Shown one piece after another: positions 11,137 to 22,239 of a stretch of DNA of 64,000 nt. Numbering within the stretch: the stretch's first letter is position 1; the number at the start of each line of letters is the position of its first letter. The DNA lies in NCBI GenBank assembly GCA_014338405.1, contig JTDE01000020.1:5220-69219 (forward strand). Reading direction: 5' to 3'. Source of the stretch: Paragonimus skrjabini miyazakii. Lineage: Eukaryota > Platyhelminthes > Trematoda > Plagiorchiida > Troglotrematidae. Made by a program: the position numbers and the translations under genes. Below the pieces are notes generated by a model, which worked only from the letters and a program-made list of their open reading frames with translations, did not search any database and was not told the DNA's origin.

Positions 11137-11516
11137 TGTAGTTGCCTGGAAATACCCCCGGTCTATCTGTTGTACGATGTGTAAAATCCTTCCTAAAATC
11201 TTACCTCACATCGTAAATAGGACCTTAAGGATCTCCGCCTGCCGTCTGCTTGACGTATGCGATCGCGTTTGTTTGTTTGCATGCTTGTCGTCCTATGCGC
11301 GTCACGGACGCCATACACACTCTACCGGCTTGCTCGCGCGCTCGACGGTCGGATCCTTAGCCTCCCTAGTTACTTAGCGTATCGGTGTCGTTTAGCGCTG
11401 ATTGAGACCACTTGTAATCCTCGCATAATATATTTTCGATTTTCGTAATTATCTGTATATTTATTTCGCGTCTGGTATTGCCGAGTATACCTGGGGAAAC
11501 TTTCATTTAGTGTACA
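11137..11516. repeat. Possible solo LTR inserted in the protease region of the 8504-12680 element
   Basis: The related relics at 39940-40215 and 62590-62832 run continuously through the protease region, whereas here about 380 bp interrupts it. The block starts TGTAGTTGCC and ends GTGTACA (TG...CA), is richer in G+C and CpG than its surroundings, and contains no coding homology. Flanking pentamers (GCTAC left, TACGC right) do not form a clean target duplication. A solo LTR from another family is the simplest reading. Two overlapping plus-strand open frames in it are probably fortuitous. Confidence 0.55.
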
Positions 11517-11740
11517 TACGCACTGAACTACCAGCGTGCACAATGAATGGATGTTCAATGCAATTACTAACTAGATAGGCTTGTTTAATGTGAGGGGTAG
11601 AGTCAACAGAATCAACAGCAAGAGCAATGGAATGAAAGTCATAACCCAAGTTATCACGGTCGCAGCTGAAATGTGTAAAGAAAGACTTTTGAACTATGAC
11701 AAACGGACTGACTGTGCCCGATTTTTTCACACCTGTGGCA
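11517..11740 (-). pseudogene. pol: gypsy aspartic protease remnant
   Basis: The minus-strand frame 11730-11503 includes DSVDSTPHIKQAYLV, CIEHPFIVHAGSSVRM. The last part corresponds to the (V/I)DTGSSV active-site block, with HAG in place of DTG. The reading is cut immediately downstream by the inserted block at 11137-11516. Upstream it follows the zinc knuckle of gag. Confidence 0.6.
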
Positions 11741-12457
11741 ATTAGCGTTATGAAGTCGACAAGTCAATCGATATTGTTTGTTACCACATGACTTACAACT
11801 GTTCAACCGTCGGGTGGCATTTAATTCAGATGCGGGTTGGGTGTTATCGACTGCATTTTGAATATTTACTTCTTCGGACAGCCGCCTTTGTTGACTTTCT
11901 GGTCTTCTCACGTTGTTGTTGTCCAAGATCCTCCGTTCATCTTTCACAACAGCTTTGATACCATGAAATTGTTCGGATAATGTTCTAGCTGACTGAAATG
12001 TGGAATTCGGAAGCAATGAAGGCTTTCGTTACAGATCGCGCATACTTATTCCAGTGACCAAACGGTCACAAAGTTGAGTTTGTAATTGATCTTCGAAATT
12101 ACATCGAGCTGTCAGAGTCTGAGTTTTGAGAATGAACTGTCTGATATTCTGGTTATCTTTCATTATGTGTGTGTGAAATTTAAGTTGTTCAGTTGCTTCA
12201 AAATTTACAGGTTGGGCATATGAATGCAGTAGTTTTTCCAAGCATTCGTATGAAAGAGAAGTTGGTGAATCAGAAAATGACAGGTTTATCACCAAGCTGT
12301 ACGCATGTTTAGCAATTACGGTGAGGAAGCGAGCGACCTTCTTTTCTGCCCTCAGCTGTTTGTCCGTAAGATACCATATTTGCAAGCGTTCTGAATAATT
12401 TTCAAATTTTTTCAATGAATTATGAATATTCAGAATTTCAAGTGGACAGGAACCCAT
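11654..12457 (-). pseudogene. gag: gypsy gag remnant with zinc knuckle
   Basis: A 142-codon frame starts at 12457 just inside the 5' LTR: KKFENYSERLQIWYLTDKQ, FEATEQLKFHTHIMKDNQNI, RQFILKTQTLTARCNFEDQL and QLCDRLVTGI, the classic block order of gypsy/mag-like capsids. After a frame change near 12020 the frame 12016-11654 continues with STFQSARTLSEQ and ends in CKSCGNKQYRLTC followed by CHRCEKIGHSQSVC, a complete CX2CX4HX4C knuckle. The start is chosen because it follows the LTR and possible primer site closely. Confidence 0.85.
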
Positions 12458-12489
12458 TGTGAGACGTTATGGAAGTCCGCGAAGCCAAT

Positions 12490-12680
12490 TGTGATTGTTC
12501 CAATGATACAGAAATGAAGCAATTGACTTAGCTCAACCCCAGAGCTAGCTTTGATGCAGTAGAAGTAACAATCGAACTAAGCAGAGCAGGTATTCGATCT
12601 CTCGAGCGCAAGTGTACAGCCTATTGTCACCAATGTAGTAAAACAACATTAATGAGAAATATGTTTTGTGACAATCACCA
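12490..12680 (-). repeat. 5' LTR of the 8504-12680 element
   Basis: Partner of 8504-8693. It begins TGTGATTG and ends AATCACCA on the plus strand, and lies immediately upstream (on the minus strand) of the gag frame. Confidence 0.85.
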
Positions 12681-12849
12681 AATATATATAACAAAATAAT
12701 TGCGGGGACACAATTTATGATATGTATGCTTTGTATTACTGTCAGTTCAATCTGAGTTAACAGTGGAATAGGTATGTAGTGACCAGCAGTCTTGAGGCCT
12801 CTCTAAGCATTCCGGATGCAATTATATTTTCGCACATGTTTGTTCTGAA

Positions 12850-13275
12850 TGCTTGATTCAGTGTACGTCTGCTACAGGAAGCCTGATGTGAACTCTGTGC
12901 CACCTTCTTCAGTCGCGAAACTAATCGCACGCAGCGAATGCTTGACCTTTTCCTAACAACTCATCTACTATTTCATTCTTCAATGTCGTTCAACCCGAAC
13001 ATTTTTGTGTGTTGTTTAACGCACTCGAATGTTCCACGCACTTTTCGCTTGGCGCGCTCTAGAGTGCCATCAAGTGGACTGTGGCCTATCCTGTGCTTCT
13101 CTTCTTCTTTCTCTTTGTTGCTGCCGTTGGCTCCAGATTAGACTAGAGCCAACTATTTATCGCATTTCCAAACATTACTGGAAATATACGGTTTGTTTCC
13201 AATCTCCACTGCGTTCTTTAGTTCCATGCCTGTTGGAACTACTACTACTCGTCTGGTTGCAGTAACATTTATATC
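12850..13275 (+). repeat. Repeat R2, inverted partner at 52790-53195
   Basis: About 400 bp that matches the reverse complement of 52790-53195 over its length. Shared landmarks are GTCTGCTACAG, CGACTAATCGCAC-like, TTAACGCAC followed by GTTC(C/T)ACGCACTTTTC, TTACTGGAAA(T/C)(A/T)TACGGTTT, and CTGCGTTCTT(T/C)AGTTC. Plus-strand open frames 12938-13141 and 13029-13265 overlap and are not supported. It may be an LTR or leader of an element not otherwise seen here. Confidence 0.55.
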
Positions 13276-13366
13276 CGCAATTGTTAAGTGCCATTAACTA
13301 GAGATTGGTAACAAGTTTATAACAGATTTTAGATCATTCTGTAACACTCCAACAACGCTGATAATA

Positions 13367-13735
13367 TCAAATCTCCAGACTCGTGGAACTGTGAAATTTT
13401 TGGTGGAGAGTGTTTGAGTAAACAAGTATATAAGTTGTTTGAGAAGTAGAATTGGTTGAAAGTACCTTAACGTTGAACAACATTGGTTGATTCATCGTTT
13501 CAGTGGTGTGAATTGTAAGAAATCTGGAACAGGCATTCACTCCTGTAATGCATAGCCCCCGAATGTTGCTCATTTGATAACCTAACTTAGGATGTAGCCA
13601 ATGTAGGTGTCCCATTGAATTCAGCTGCGTTGGTGATTTTATGGCATTCGCGTGACGCACAAATGTACTGAAACATTTGGCCTGTTGAAATGATCTATAT
13701 GCTGTCGTTGTGCCGTATGCGGTTATCGCATTCAT
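13367..13735 (-). pseudogene. Unrecognised open frame, possibly a decayed gag zinc-knuckle region
   Basis: A 122-codon frame. Residues reading MGHLHWLHPKLGYQM then LCITGVNACSRF loosely resemble the double-knuckle region of mag-like gypsy gag proteins (G-x-LHW-x-HPK followed by C-x-CG-x-NHF), but most cysteines are missing. The next part, MLFNVKVLSTNSTSQTTYIL, could be the start of a protease region. The assignment is weak and the frame may be fortuitous. Confidence 0.25.
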
Positions 13736-13739
13736 GATT

Positions 13740-15425
13740 CACATCCAATCATTCACAACGTGGTTGTCATATCGGTTATAAGCGATCACAAGATGCGGTT
13801 TGAATATAATTGTATGCTGAGTTTTAATTTATGTATCCTTGGAATACATATAAAAATAAGTTTGCTAACCTTTCATGATAAATCTGCTTGAAATTGACAG
13901 ATTTCCTTAAAGGCTCATGCAGTCACTAAACCGCCTGGCGCATTGATGAAGACGTATGAAGATATTAACTTTTGAGCTGATACATATTAAGAATACGGAA
14001 CCGAACTTCCAACAATTAATGCGAGTTTTAGACTGACAACTCCGAAATCTGTGAACATTACAATCCAAATACACTCAATTGTTTATTCTGCAAGTGGTAA
14101 GATAACGGGGGCTTTCATCATTATTTTTAACCTATTTATTCCGAATTAAGGCTGTAGGTTGGAAATGGGTCACACTCCTTGGACTCATGCAGTTGAAAGC
14201 TATACTGATTGGCATTAGATCGGCTAAGCTGTAATCACGCACTCGATCAAACTGTATCATTCGTATCCAAGGTAGAAAGTGGGAGAAACACTGGAACAGT
14301 GATACAGAAGGAAAACCAATGAAGATTAGACATCCACTGAGTAAGGAAGAAAGGCAGTTTTTTTTAGAGTACAGCCGATACGGAGAACAAATTTGTCATA
14401 TCAATCATGTATTGCAGTTAAGTTCGATGAACAAGACATTTTTGGTGGATCAACAGGAACTTGAAGAAAAATAACTGTGATGGAGCAAAAGCGAATGGGC
14501 TTCCCATCATGATGCTTTAATATGCACGGCTAATAAGAAAAATACGACCCATCCAACTGACAGTGACTTTGCCTCAGACAGTGTGAACCGTAATAATCTT
14601 GCTTCACTTAGAAACAGCCAACACTTGATTTTGCATTCCGGTTTGCACAATCTGAAAGATTTAGTGACACTCGGACGTGGACCGAACTGTGTCACAAGAA
14701 CCCGTTTGCCTACTTCAATCGAAAGTACTGCTGGCGCAACTTATTTGCGATGCGTAACAGTCGTTTGCAGAATTGTGTTGTCCACACATGATGATGACTC
14801 TAGGGTATCCGCAGTGATGCGGAAGACATAGTTACATGCATACACACCAGATTGAAACACAACGTGGAACAGATAAAAGCGTTCATGGAATCAACGTCCG
14901 ATGAAAATATCTATATCGAACTACATCGATAATACAATTTCTAATACTCACATGGATTGTGATTATTTCCATCAAGCTTACCGCATATTCGCAATTCGAA
15001 TATTCGACTGGTTGTCCACAGTCTAGTCTATGTCACCGCCGCAATTCCTCTTAAATATACTTTGATTCGCATTATTTGACTCATTCGAAATGACACAAGA
15101 TAGTTTTTGTTATAGTTAGGAGAAAATAATTCACAAAAGATTGGTGTAAGCCCTAATAACGCATTTGATCAATGCGTCCACCATAGAAAACATATTTCCA
15201 CACATTATGTACTTTTCTTGGAAACAGTTACACTAGTTCCATGATGAAGTGGGACCTCAGAAAGCGGTCATCATGATATTGCTGGTAGAGGGGTTTCTGC
15301 TTTTCTCAGTTGAAGATCACACACAGTCGATCGCATCTGTCACACTCCCATAGAAATTTTATACATTTACTTTCAAAATGCAGCCGCCGCTGGGATCTTC
15401 AGTAGTGTACATATTTGCTAAGGCT
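13740..15425. other. No recognised gene
   Basis: AT-rich DNA with short, overlapping open frames on both strands (for example 14583-14831 plus, 14695-14507 minus). No motif, splice pattern or partner repeat was found. Confidence 0.4.
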
Positions 15426-15429
15426 GATA

Positions 15430-16200
15430 CTATAGAACTTCGGCAACATTTTCCTGTGATAACCTTTCTCAACATTGCACCGCTGAACTGTCATGACTGA
15501 ATCATCATAAGCAAACACTAAGACGCAATTGCTTCTGATTAAGGCTCAGGTTGCCCGATTGCCTCGAGAGACGGCACAATATCTATTCCATCAACTTCAC
15601 TGATTGACCACACAAATAGGACATCGCTGCAAACTGAACTCAAAAAGTCACCGAAATTGTTCACCGATATACCTTGAATACGCATTGTGATTTTGGAACG
15701 TTTATCAGATATTTGATTGCGGACCGTCACAGTGCTTATAAAATTACCCTGAAAATGGACTGTCGTCGAGGTAACAAACTTAATATATACATCGGTGGGT
15801 CACGAAGCGATGTTCATAGCCATGAACTTTCACAGAATCTTTCTGAACATCTACCATGAAACGATCAACTGCCCAAATGATTACAAACCAATAGTTATTA
15901 ATACACAATGACTGCTCGGGACTGTGAGGTAGTAGCTAGCAGAATATGAACACAATTATCATCGAGGCGAGTAAGTTGTAGATATGTGCTTTGTTTCGCG
16001 ATACCCGTGGAAGGAGGTAGTGGTCCATCAGCACGTCAATTAGATGGTGGTCTCATATCCATAATCTCATGGTGACAGGATTCCGTCACCAACAATTAAT
16101 CTTCATTAGACTCACTAAACCAACTATCATTCTCAGTACAAAAGAGTAAAACTCTGTATAATTACCCCACAGCGACCATGCCGAGTAATTATGTTTTGTC
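15430..16200. repeat. Segmental duplicate, partner at 32960-33700
   Basis: Aligned landmarks with 32960-33700 in the same order: CTCGAGAGACGGCA, a GACCACA(C/G)A stretch, ACGTTTATCA(G/A)ATATTT, CAT(A)AAAATTAC, GTTCATAGCCA, and TGATTACAAA. A plus-strand frame at 15674-15859 (AYKITLKMDCRRGNKLNIYI) keeps its frame against the partner (AHKITLKFYGREVNKLIMDV) apart from a stop, which hints at an old exon. The two copies lie upstream of gene copies 1 and 3, so this belongs to the larger repeated unit. Confidence 0.6.
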
Positions 16201-18429
16201 TAAGACATGGGCTGTGACTGATTCATCAAACAATATATTGATACAGAACCGTTAAGTTGCATGAAAATAAAGATTTTGGATGATAGTATGGTCCGGTTGT
16301 GGACTCGTATGTTCTTACATTAGAACTTCTGGGCCAATCAGACATGATCACACAGAGCTGCAGATGACAAACGTGATAACCACAAAAATTTATCACTGGC
16401 TCTGGTTGAGAGACAAACTGAATATTATAATGTGCTTGAGGTGGAACTCAAAAAATTGTTCAATTGAGTTCGTTTCAGTGCCGGTCATTGTTCTGAGTCG
16501 CCTTTAAACTTTTGGGTATCTTGTTACCATAAAAAACACTTCATCAAAATGGGTAGCTATGATATGCGAAAAGAAAGTTTCGTTCAAGTGATTTTCAAAC
16601 AAATTCTTACAAGGCTTTCATTGAGAAACAAGCAAATCAAGTATTACATATCTGAGGTTACTCTACCGTACACATGAGTTAGTCAACATGTCCAAAAGCG
16701 TTCAGTCGCCGGATAAAACAGCTACTAACAGAACATGACGCAGGCGTGCGACAGAAATAAGTCAGAGAGCCCACCTCAAACAAATGTGAATTTAGTAGTT
16801 AAATCTGCAAGATTTAATTAAGATATAAATGCCCATTGTTAACAATGTGACTTATCACAGAACACAAATAGTTAGATAATGTAGAAAGTTACAGGCAAAC
16901 AGTACTCTTGTTTTGGTAAACATTTGTAAGCTGGCTGTGCTGCTCTAAAACGAAACAAAAAGGTCTGAATACTTTGGTAAGTTTTTTTTACCAGGAACTA
17001 ATAACTAGCACAGTGTGGGTGAGATAAGTTAAATAAACTTATTTAAAGGGTTACTTTTGGGGCACTCAATTTCTTCATCATATTTCAAACCGAGTGTTCA
17101 ATGATTTATCAACCTTGTAATAACCGCAATAGGTTTTGATGCAAAGTGTACAGAATAGTATTCAATCGCATTTTTGTGATGGTACTCATCAGTAATCTGT
17201 GGTCGTAAACAGCACAGCTAAGCTCCATATACTTAATTTGTATGATCCTGATGAGCTCTCAATGATTGTACTTTTTCAAAAATGTATGACAATTTTTCTG
17301 AATTTTGTGTTGTAAACGATACACAATCAGTAATGAAGCTAAAGGAACCCGGTGAGTTTTCACTTATATATCGCCTACAAACGGGGAACCTTGAAAAAAC
17401 ATGCGCAATAATTTTATGGATTAGTATATTTGTTCCGGGCGATTTTTGCAGCCACGTGTACACAACAATCTGTAATACTCGGAATTAGGAACTTCGAATA
17501 GCCTTACAAATCGTACTCAATTTGAAACTTCCTACACAAGTAATAAGAAGATATCGTACTGGTTTCAGCAAGCAGTTCATATTCATGAGACATGAAGTCA
17601 AATTTATGAATATGCAACAGTATTGAAGAAATCACAGTCAATCATTGGCTGGTCGCACTAGCACATACACAATCACCAACTGGACGTTAACTGATGCAAT
17701 ACAGCACGAAAAAATTGGCGAATAACAGAAGACGTAACATTAAGACCCTTTGTCCAGACCTGATGTAGTATACTTAACGCGTCATTTGGGTTTGCCCCCT
17801 GTTAGATCTTCAATTGTGTGGGGATTTGGATAAGCGGTTAATCGAGTGGGTTTTCCCCACACAATCCTCTACTGATCAGGATGAAAACTAGTAAGAATGA
17901 GAAAATGTTATGTTTGAAAGTGCGTTTATCCAGCAAAACTTAAGTTCGTAGTCAGGCAAATAAAATCAAATAGCGGCTAAGTATTTCCACGCGTTTCCAA
18001 ACCGGTCCTCCGTTTACGTTTGAGAATGGATGAAGTATGCCAATGTCCTAGTTGTTTTAGTCTACGGGAAGAAATGATTTATCTCATTAAGCACATCATT
18101 GAATTCCCCAGATGAAACGGTAGTTTGCTTACAACTGGCATAGATGCACAAAGATTTTGTGGTGAGTTTCTCACATTTATTTATCAAACAGATTAATTCC
18201 ATCTCATATCTACTCACCTTTCTCAGTTGACCTGATAAAAAAACCCAATGCAGTTGGCTAACGAAAGAAAGCCTAATTCCGACACTATTTTATCAGGCCG
18301 AGATTTTGTGGAACCGAATTCTACTTTGGCTACTGATATTCTTGTAAGTAACACATAGGAGTTAGAAGAAAGAAGTTAACCAATTTCTCTTATGCAGGTC
18401 ACAGCATAGAGCAGCAATTTAACAGTTTT
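16201..18429. other. No recognised gene
   Basis: AT-rich sequence. The two overlapping frames at 17282-17488 (+) and 17463-17233 (-) and the 75-codon frame at 16280 (+) show nothing recognisable. It leads into the conserved upstream block of gene copy 1. Confidence 0.4.
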
Positions 18430-18965
18430 CAAGCCTTAGTTTCACCCGATCGTATCAGACTTACTTGATAAAACCGGAAACCAATTTGTTTGAGCCGTCA
18501 CATTCACATCCGAAACGTTGTGACGTAATTAACCGACACACTTCTATTAATTTCGCTCGCAGGTGAACTCTGGTGACTTCATTTTATTTCCCCCCAAACT
18601 GATAACGAATAACACAACACAAACTGCTTGTCATTCCCTCGTCGGCTTCTGATAACAGGTGATGCAGTGTTTGAATAATACCCATAGTAACCTGATGTAA
18701 CTGTAGTTATTAGAGACTTAACTTGTTGTTTCTTGAATTGTACAGTTTTCCGATACTACTATGTACAGGTATCGATATTCAATTTGTGGCAACAATGTGC
18801 ACAAAAAGGTCAAATGTTTTGCGAGCACTTGCATCCAAATGAAAGAAAGTTAAAACACGGGATTCCAGTTGAATAATAACCTCCGTGTATATAGTCTGAA
18901 TTAAGGTCAAAGCTTTTAAATGGCAAGCATCAAAACAGCTACCAACGCATATTATTCAAGCACTT
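18430..18965 (+). promoter_or_regulatory. Conserved upstream block of gene copy 1
   Basis: Aligns with the upstream block of copy 2 (26630-27186): shared (A/C)TTACTT(G/A) followed by AAACCGGA, CTTCATTT(A)TTTT, and GATAA-rich stretches. A TATA-like CATATTATT lies at 18948-18956, matching the TATA-like positions in the other copies. No clear CCAAT box was found in this copy. Confidence 0.45.
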
Positions 18966-20294
18966 ATGGAGTTTACAATCAAAGCTTGTAAGTTATCAAG
19001 TGGGCATCCATTTTGGATCTCGGTTCTACATTTTCTGTCATCCGGGTCCACAGTTGCAGAAATTATTTGTGAACCTGGCGCTATTGAACCGACAGACAGC
19101 TGTGCTTTTATTCATCAACAGCTTATGCCCTTTTGTGAAGCTAACGAGTGTCGCAATAACCGCACATCGTTGCCTGGTCAACACAAGTATTTGATCGGCT
19201 TCAATTATAAACAATTCGACTTCACGTATACACCTGTGAGGAATGGTTGGATTTCGCTCACTGAGCATCACAAGTCTTCAACGGATAATCCATGGCTGTT
19301 GAAAACGGGCAATCCTCAAATGGCTATCAGTGCAGTACTCGGTAGCGAGTCTCCTAGTCGAGTTGAATACGAGACACGAGACATACGATTATAGCATAGC
19401 CGCATACGCGTTGCAGCTATCTAGCCCAAGATCGGAAAAATCATTTAGTCTCCCGTTTGGACATCTTATCTGGAATTCCAAGCTTTCCAAGTCTTCTACG
19501 CAACAAACTGGACCTACTGGTTAATATGAAACCCTATCTGGAAACGTTGCTACTTATTTTATTAGTTCAGCATACGTGCCGTGCAGCCTGTGGCAAAATT
19601 GATGGTAGTAGTGTGATGTTGCAATCATAGTCGGAATTATAATACATTCTATTAAAACAACGAATAGTCCGAAGTCGTTTGGAACATTGCGTGAATACTT
19701 CAAATAAGTGAAATGCCCGGACTCATTAGCTGCTAAAAATCGAAGGGACGATAATGGTCGCTGAATGCTTTCACCTCCCATAACAGCAAACTGAGATAGT
19801 TATCATACAGCTCACACTGCCTGATATCTTTCATGTCGGTAGTGAACTATAGAACTATAATGCCACCCGCACTATGGACGCTGCTACTTCCCTCATAAAC
19901 GTGGACAGTTGTCTGTCAAACAATTATAGCCACCATGGAGCTTCTGATTGTCATCCGCTATTTTGTAGGCAACAGTACGCTAATATTCCTGCTGAACCTC
20001 AACGAAATTATCTTTGAATCAACAGTTTGCGAAGGTGATCGATTACAAAATATATTGGTACGAAAATGACATTCATACTAATTTCTTTTGGCATAACGTT
20101 CCATAAATCAAATCTAATACTATGATTGCACGTTCTCCTGTAGATCTCGCGATGTTCGAATGTGTCGAGTGACCTACAACACTGCAGCTGGCAAACCATG
20201 TTGGTTCTCCATGTATGTTGGCTCACTGCTTCCAGTAGAACGTAAGCTGCAAACGGGCATTTGGCAACGAACAGAAATAGCTGGTGTGTGTTGA
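18966..20294 (+). pseudogene. Secreted PAN/apple-like protein gene, copy 1 (decayed)
   Basis: Exon 1 homology runs from 19002 to about 19371, and exon 2 is at 20144-20294. The start codon used by the other copies is GGG here (19002-19004). The open frame instead begins at 18966 and would add twelve residues (MEFTIKACKLSS) before the hydrophobic stretch. The core remains readable: AEIICEPG, DSCAFIHQQLMPFCEANEC, YLIG, WISLTEHHKS, LLKTGNPQM. After VEYE the homology stops abruptly and the frame ends at 19394, so roughly the last 80 codons of exon 1 and the splice donor are gone. Exon 2 is fully open with an intact acceptor (CTCCTGTAG), reading RDVRMCRVTYNTAAGKPCWF to a stop; its first cysteine is serine. 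A truncated pseudogene is the simplest reading. Confidence 0.8.
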
Positions 20295-20442
20295 AGTTAG
20301 TCGCATTGAGAAGACACTGAAACATTCATATTAACCGTTAATCATCGTGCACTTCTTTACATCACTGGACAAATTCGTTACTTTTTTCCTTGAAAACATT
20401 CACATTGATTTTGAAATATCATAATCATGAACAGTAATTCTT

Positions 20443-20889
20443 TTGTATTCTACCGATAATTTTACTTATTATAAGTGTCACTATGTTGTCAGTGAGAACC
20501 ATTTACCACGAACCTGTATGCACATCCCAGTGAACATGTTGAGATTTCTTCTCACCATATCTTTATTTGTTTTTGTTTGGTATGATCAGGGTAATTTGTT
20601 GGTTCAACTCACACATGCAATGACAGTTAATGTTGAACTCCTGCAAGTATTTCTACGGTGTACAGGAATCGATGTGACCAGTCAACCAGATTTCATTTTT
20701 ATAAAACAGGGAAGCAGCGAACAGTTCCATCATAACGACGGACAACAGTTCATCATCCATGAGGCACGTGGGATCGTGTGGAAAATTTTGGAAGGCCGGA
20801 GGCCCAGCTCGGCTAGATCGAGCTGTGTAGTTCTCTCGCCATATTCAGCCTCTACGAGTTCAGCAGTTTTGACAGAAATATTCTTGTAA
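20443..20889 (+). other. Open frame containing first-exon remnant of companion gene
   Basis: A 148-codon frame. The part from 20518 reads MHIPVNMLRFLLTISLFVFV, a signal-peptide-like start that matches the starts at 29018 (MHIPVNILHF) and 59821 (MHISLSMIYF) lying at the same place downstream of gene copies 2 and 4. Beyond about 20600 similarity is lost, and the rest overlaps a minus-strand frame (20915-20730). I read only the first 80 bases as a homologous exon fragment; the long frame itself may be chance. Confidence 0.4.
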
Positions 20890-21059
20890 AGTGTCCCGAC
20901 GTTGTAGAAATCCAAGACATTTTGGAAAATATGACAAAATATCTGAGTACAATGAAACTTTCAACCTGGAACATACACCAGCAAGAACGAATTGTACTTT
21001 AGTTTGTTGAGTGTGCCAAGCTGCGCAGACCTACCACGGCTGCTATTATTTGTGAGCGG

Positions 21060-22230
21060 TTTCGCTATAACCACTGACATGCTTCAAAACTGAGGGTGAC
21101 TCCTGAGCTTGTTTACAGCGAGAAGGGAAGCGCATACAAGAGTATGGTTGGCAATTTGCAAGTTTGAACTTCCGACTGATACACCTATGGAAACGATGGA
21201 ACAGCCAACACTGCGAGTAGACAGCACGTAAGTGTGCATTGTTGCAGATCACGGGTAATTTTTGAGCACAAGGGCATTATGTTGACTGTTATCTGACGTT
21301 TCCATGTTACAGATTATACTTGTACTAGTAGAGTTACCAACTGACGAATCACTCGGTCCAGACTTGGTTCCCCTCTCGTCTTGAAGGGCGGTGCCATAAA
21401 ATTGACTGAACAACTGGCAGCAGTTTCTAATCAGTGCTTATAAACTGACAGTCTACGGAGAGGCTGAAACCGGTTCACTATCACAAATATCTTCAAAGTT
21501 GAATGCGAAGATGACTCACAGAACCGCCGATCAACCGGGTTAGATTCCGTGGTTTGCAGAGTAATCGCGAGTTCATAAGATGACGTTCCCCTAGACACCG
21601 TTAAGATCCCAAGAACCTACCATGGGACAGTAGGACTTTCCTATGGGATCTTCACGAGTCAAACGTCTGCCAATAATTCGTAACTTCTTGACGGTGACTG
21701 TCTATGTAGGACTTGCCTCTCACATTCTATAAAGTGGATTTTACGAAGCCTTTGACGAGGCTAATCAAAACATCTTGTTACACAAACTAGCCAACTGCAG
21801 CCTCGTTGAACGCTCATTCGTAAGGTTCACGGATTATTCAACTGTAAGTAGGTCCAACCTCAGTTTGAACAGACAAGTTGGCATGGTTCCGTGTGAACAA
21901 CGGCGTTCGGATTGGGTCCATCTTTGGATCAATGTTGATCATTCTTGTTTGTTCTTGAACTGCCAAGCATATTCAACGCACCCATGTAACTATGCGTCAA
22001 CGAAGAATCTTCGGTGGATTAACTATTGCTTGGAAATTGTGATAAGCTTACGGAACAAGTCGAATTGTCTGAATCGGCGGTCCCTGAAAAACAGCTTGTT
22101 CAATGTAAACTATGTAAAGTGGTGCAGATTCGCCAATAATATTGCGCCGAATATCACTTCCTTGACAATGAGCCATTCGCATCAGTGTGCGAGGAAGATA
22201 TAAATATCTAACTGACAGATACATTCAGTT
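21060..22230 (+). mobile_element. LINE (non-LTR retrotransposon) reverse transcriptase relic
   Basis: Plus-strand pieces in several frames follow the order of a CR1/jockey-like RT: from about 21340 DESLGPDLVPLSS (usually SPGPDGIPP), from about 21480 ITNIFKVECEDDSQNRRS then TGLDSVVCRVI (usually TPIFKKGD...NYRPVSLTSVVCK), and from about 21745 EAFDEANQNILLHKLANCSL (usually KAFDRVNHNILLHKL), continuing in the 142-codon frame 21775-22203 with RQVGMVPCEQRRSDWV in place of the GVPQGSVLGP region. The FxDD box is not recognisable. It is heavily decayed and inserted downstream of gene copy 1. Confidence 0.65.
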
Positions 22231-22239
22231 TTTCAAACC

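Larger units (their letters stand above)
8504..12680 (-). mobile_element. Ty3/gypsy LTR retrotransposon with both LTRs, degenerate
   Basis: A 190-bp segment at 8504-8693 and a 191-bp segment at 12490-12680 are clear direct repeats, with TG at the left and CA at the right ends on the plus strand. Between them, on the minus strand, lie gag, zinc knuckle, protease, RT, RNase H and integrase in gypsy order. At 12457 the gag start follows the 5' LTR closely. The bases next to that LTR (12463-12489) include TTGGCTTCGCGGACTTCC on the minus strand, which could be a tRNA primer site (inference). Flanks are AT-rich (TATAT on both sides), so the target duplication is ambiguous. The element has lost part of integrase, carries an inserted block at 11137-11516, and has changed active sites, so it is not autonomous. 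Confidence 0.85.

Noticed and set aside
11177..11448. Overlapping plus-strand frames (66 and 63 codons) as genes
   Set aside because: They fall inside the GC-richer inserted LTR-like block, overlap each other, and have no motif.
12938..13265. Two plus-strand frames within repeat R2 as a membrane protein gene
   Set aside because: They overlap in different frames and neither is kept in the inverted partner at 52790-53195; the leucine- and serine-rich appearance comes from a CT-rich repeat.
16980..17060. Short poly(T) and ATAAA-like runs as low-complexity repeat or terminator
   Set aside because: Common in AT-rich DNA and not associated with any gene.
20730..20915. Minus-strand open frame of 61 codons opposite the 148-codon plus frame
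   Set aside because: No motif, and it overlaps the plus frame whose first part matches a repeated exon. Neither long frame has independent support past about 20600.
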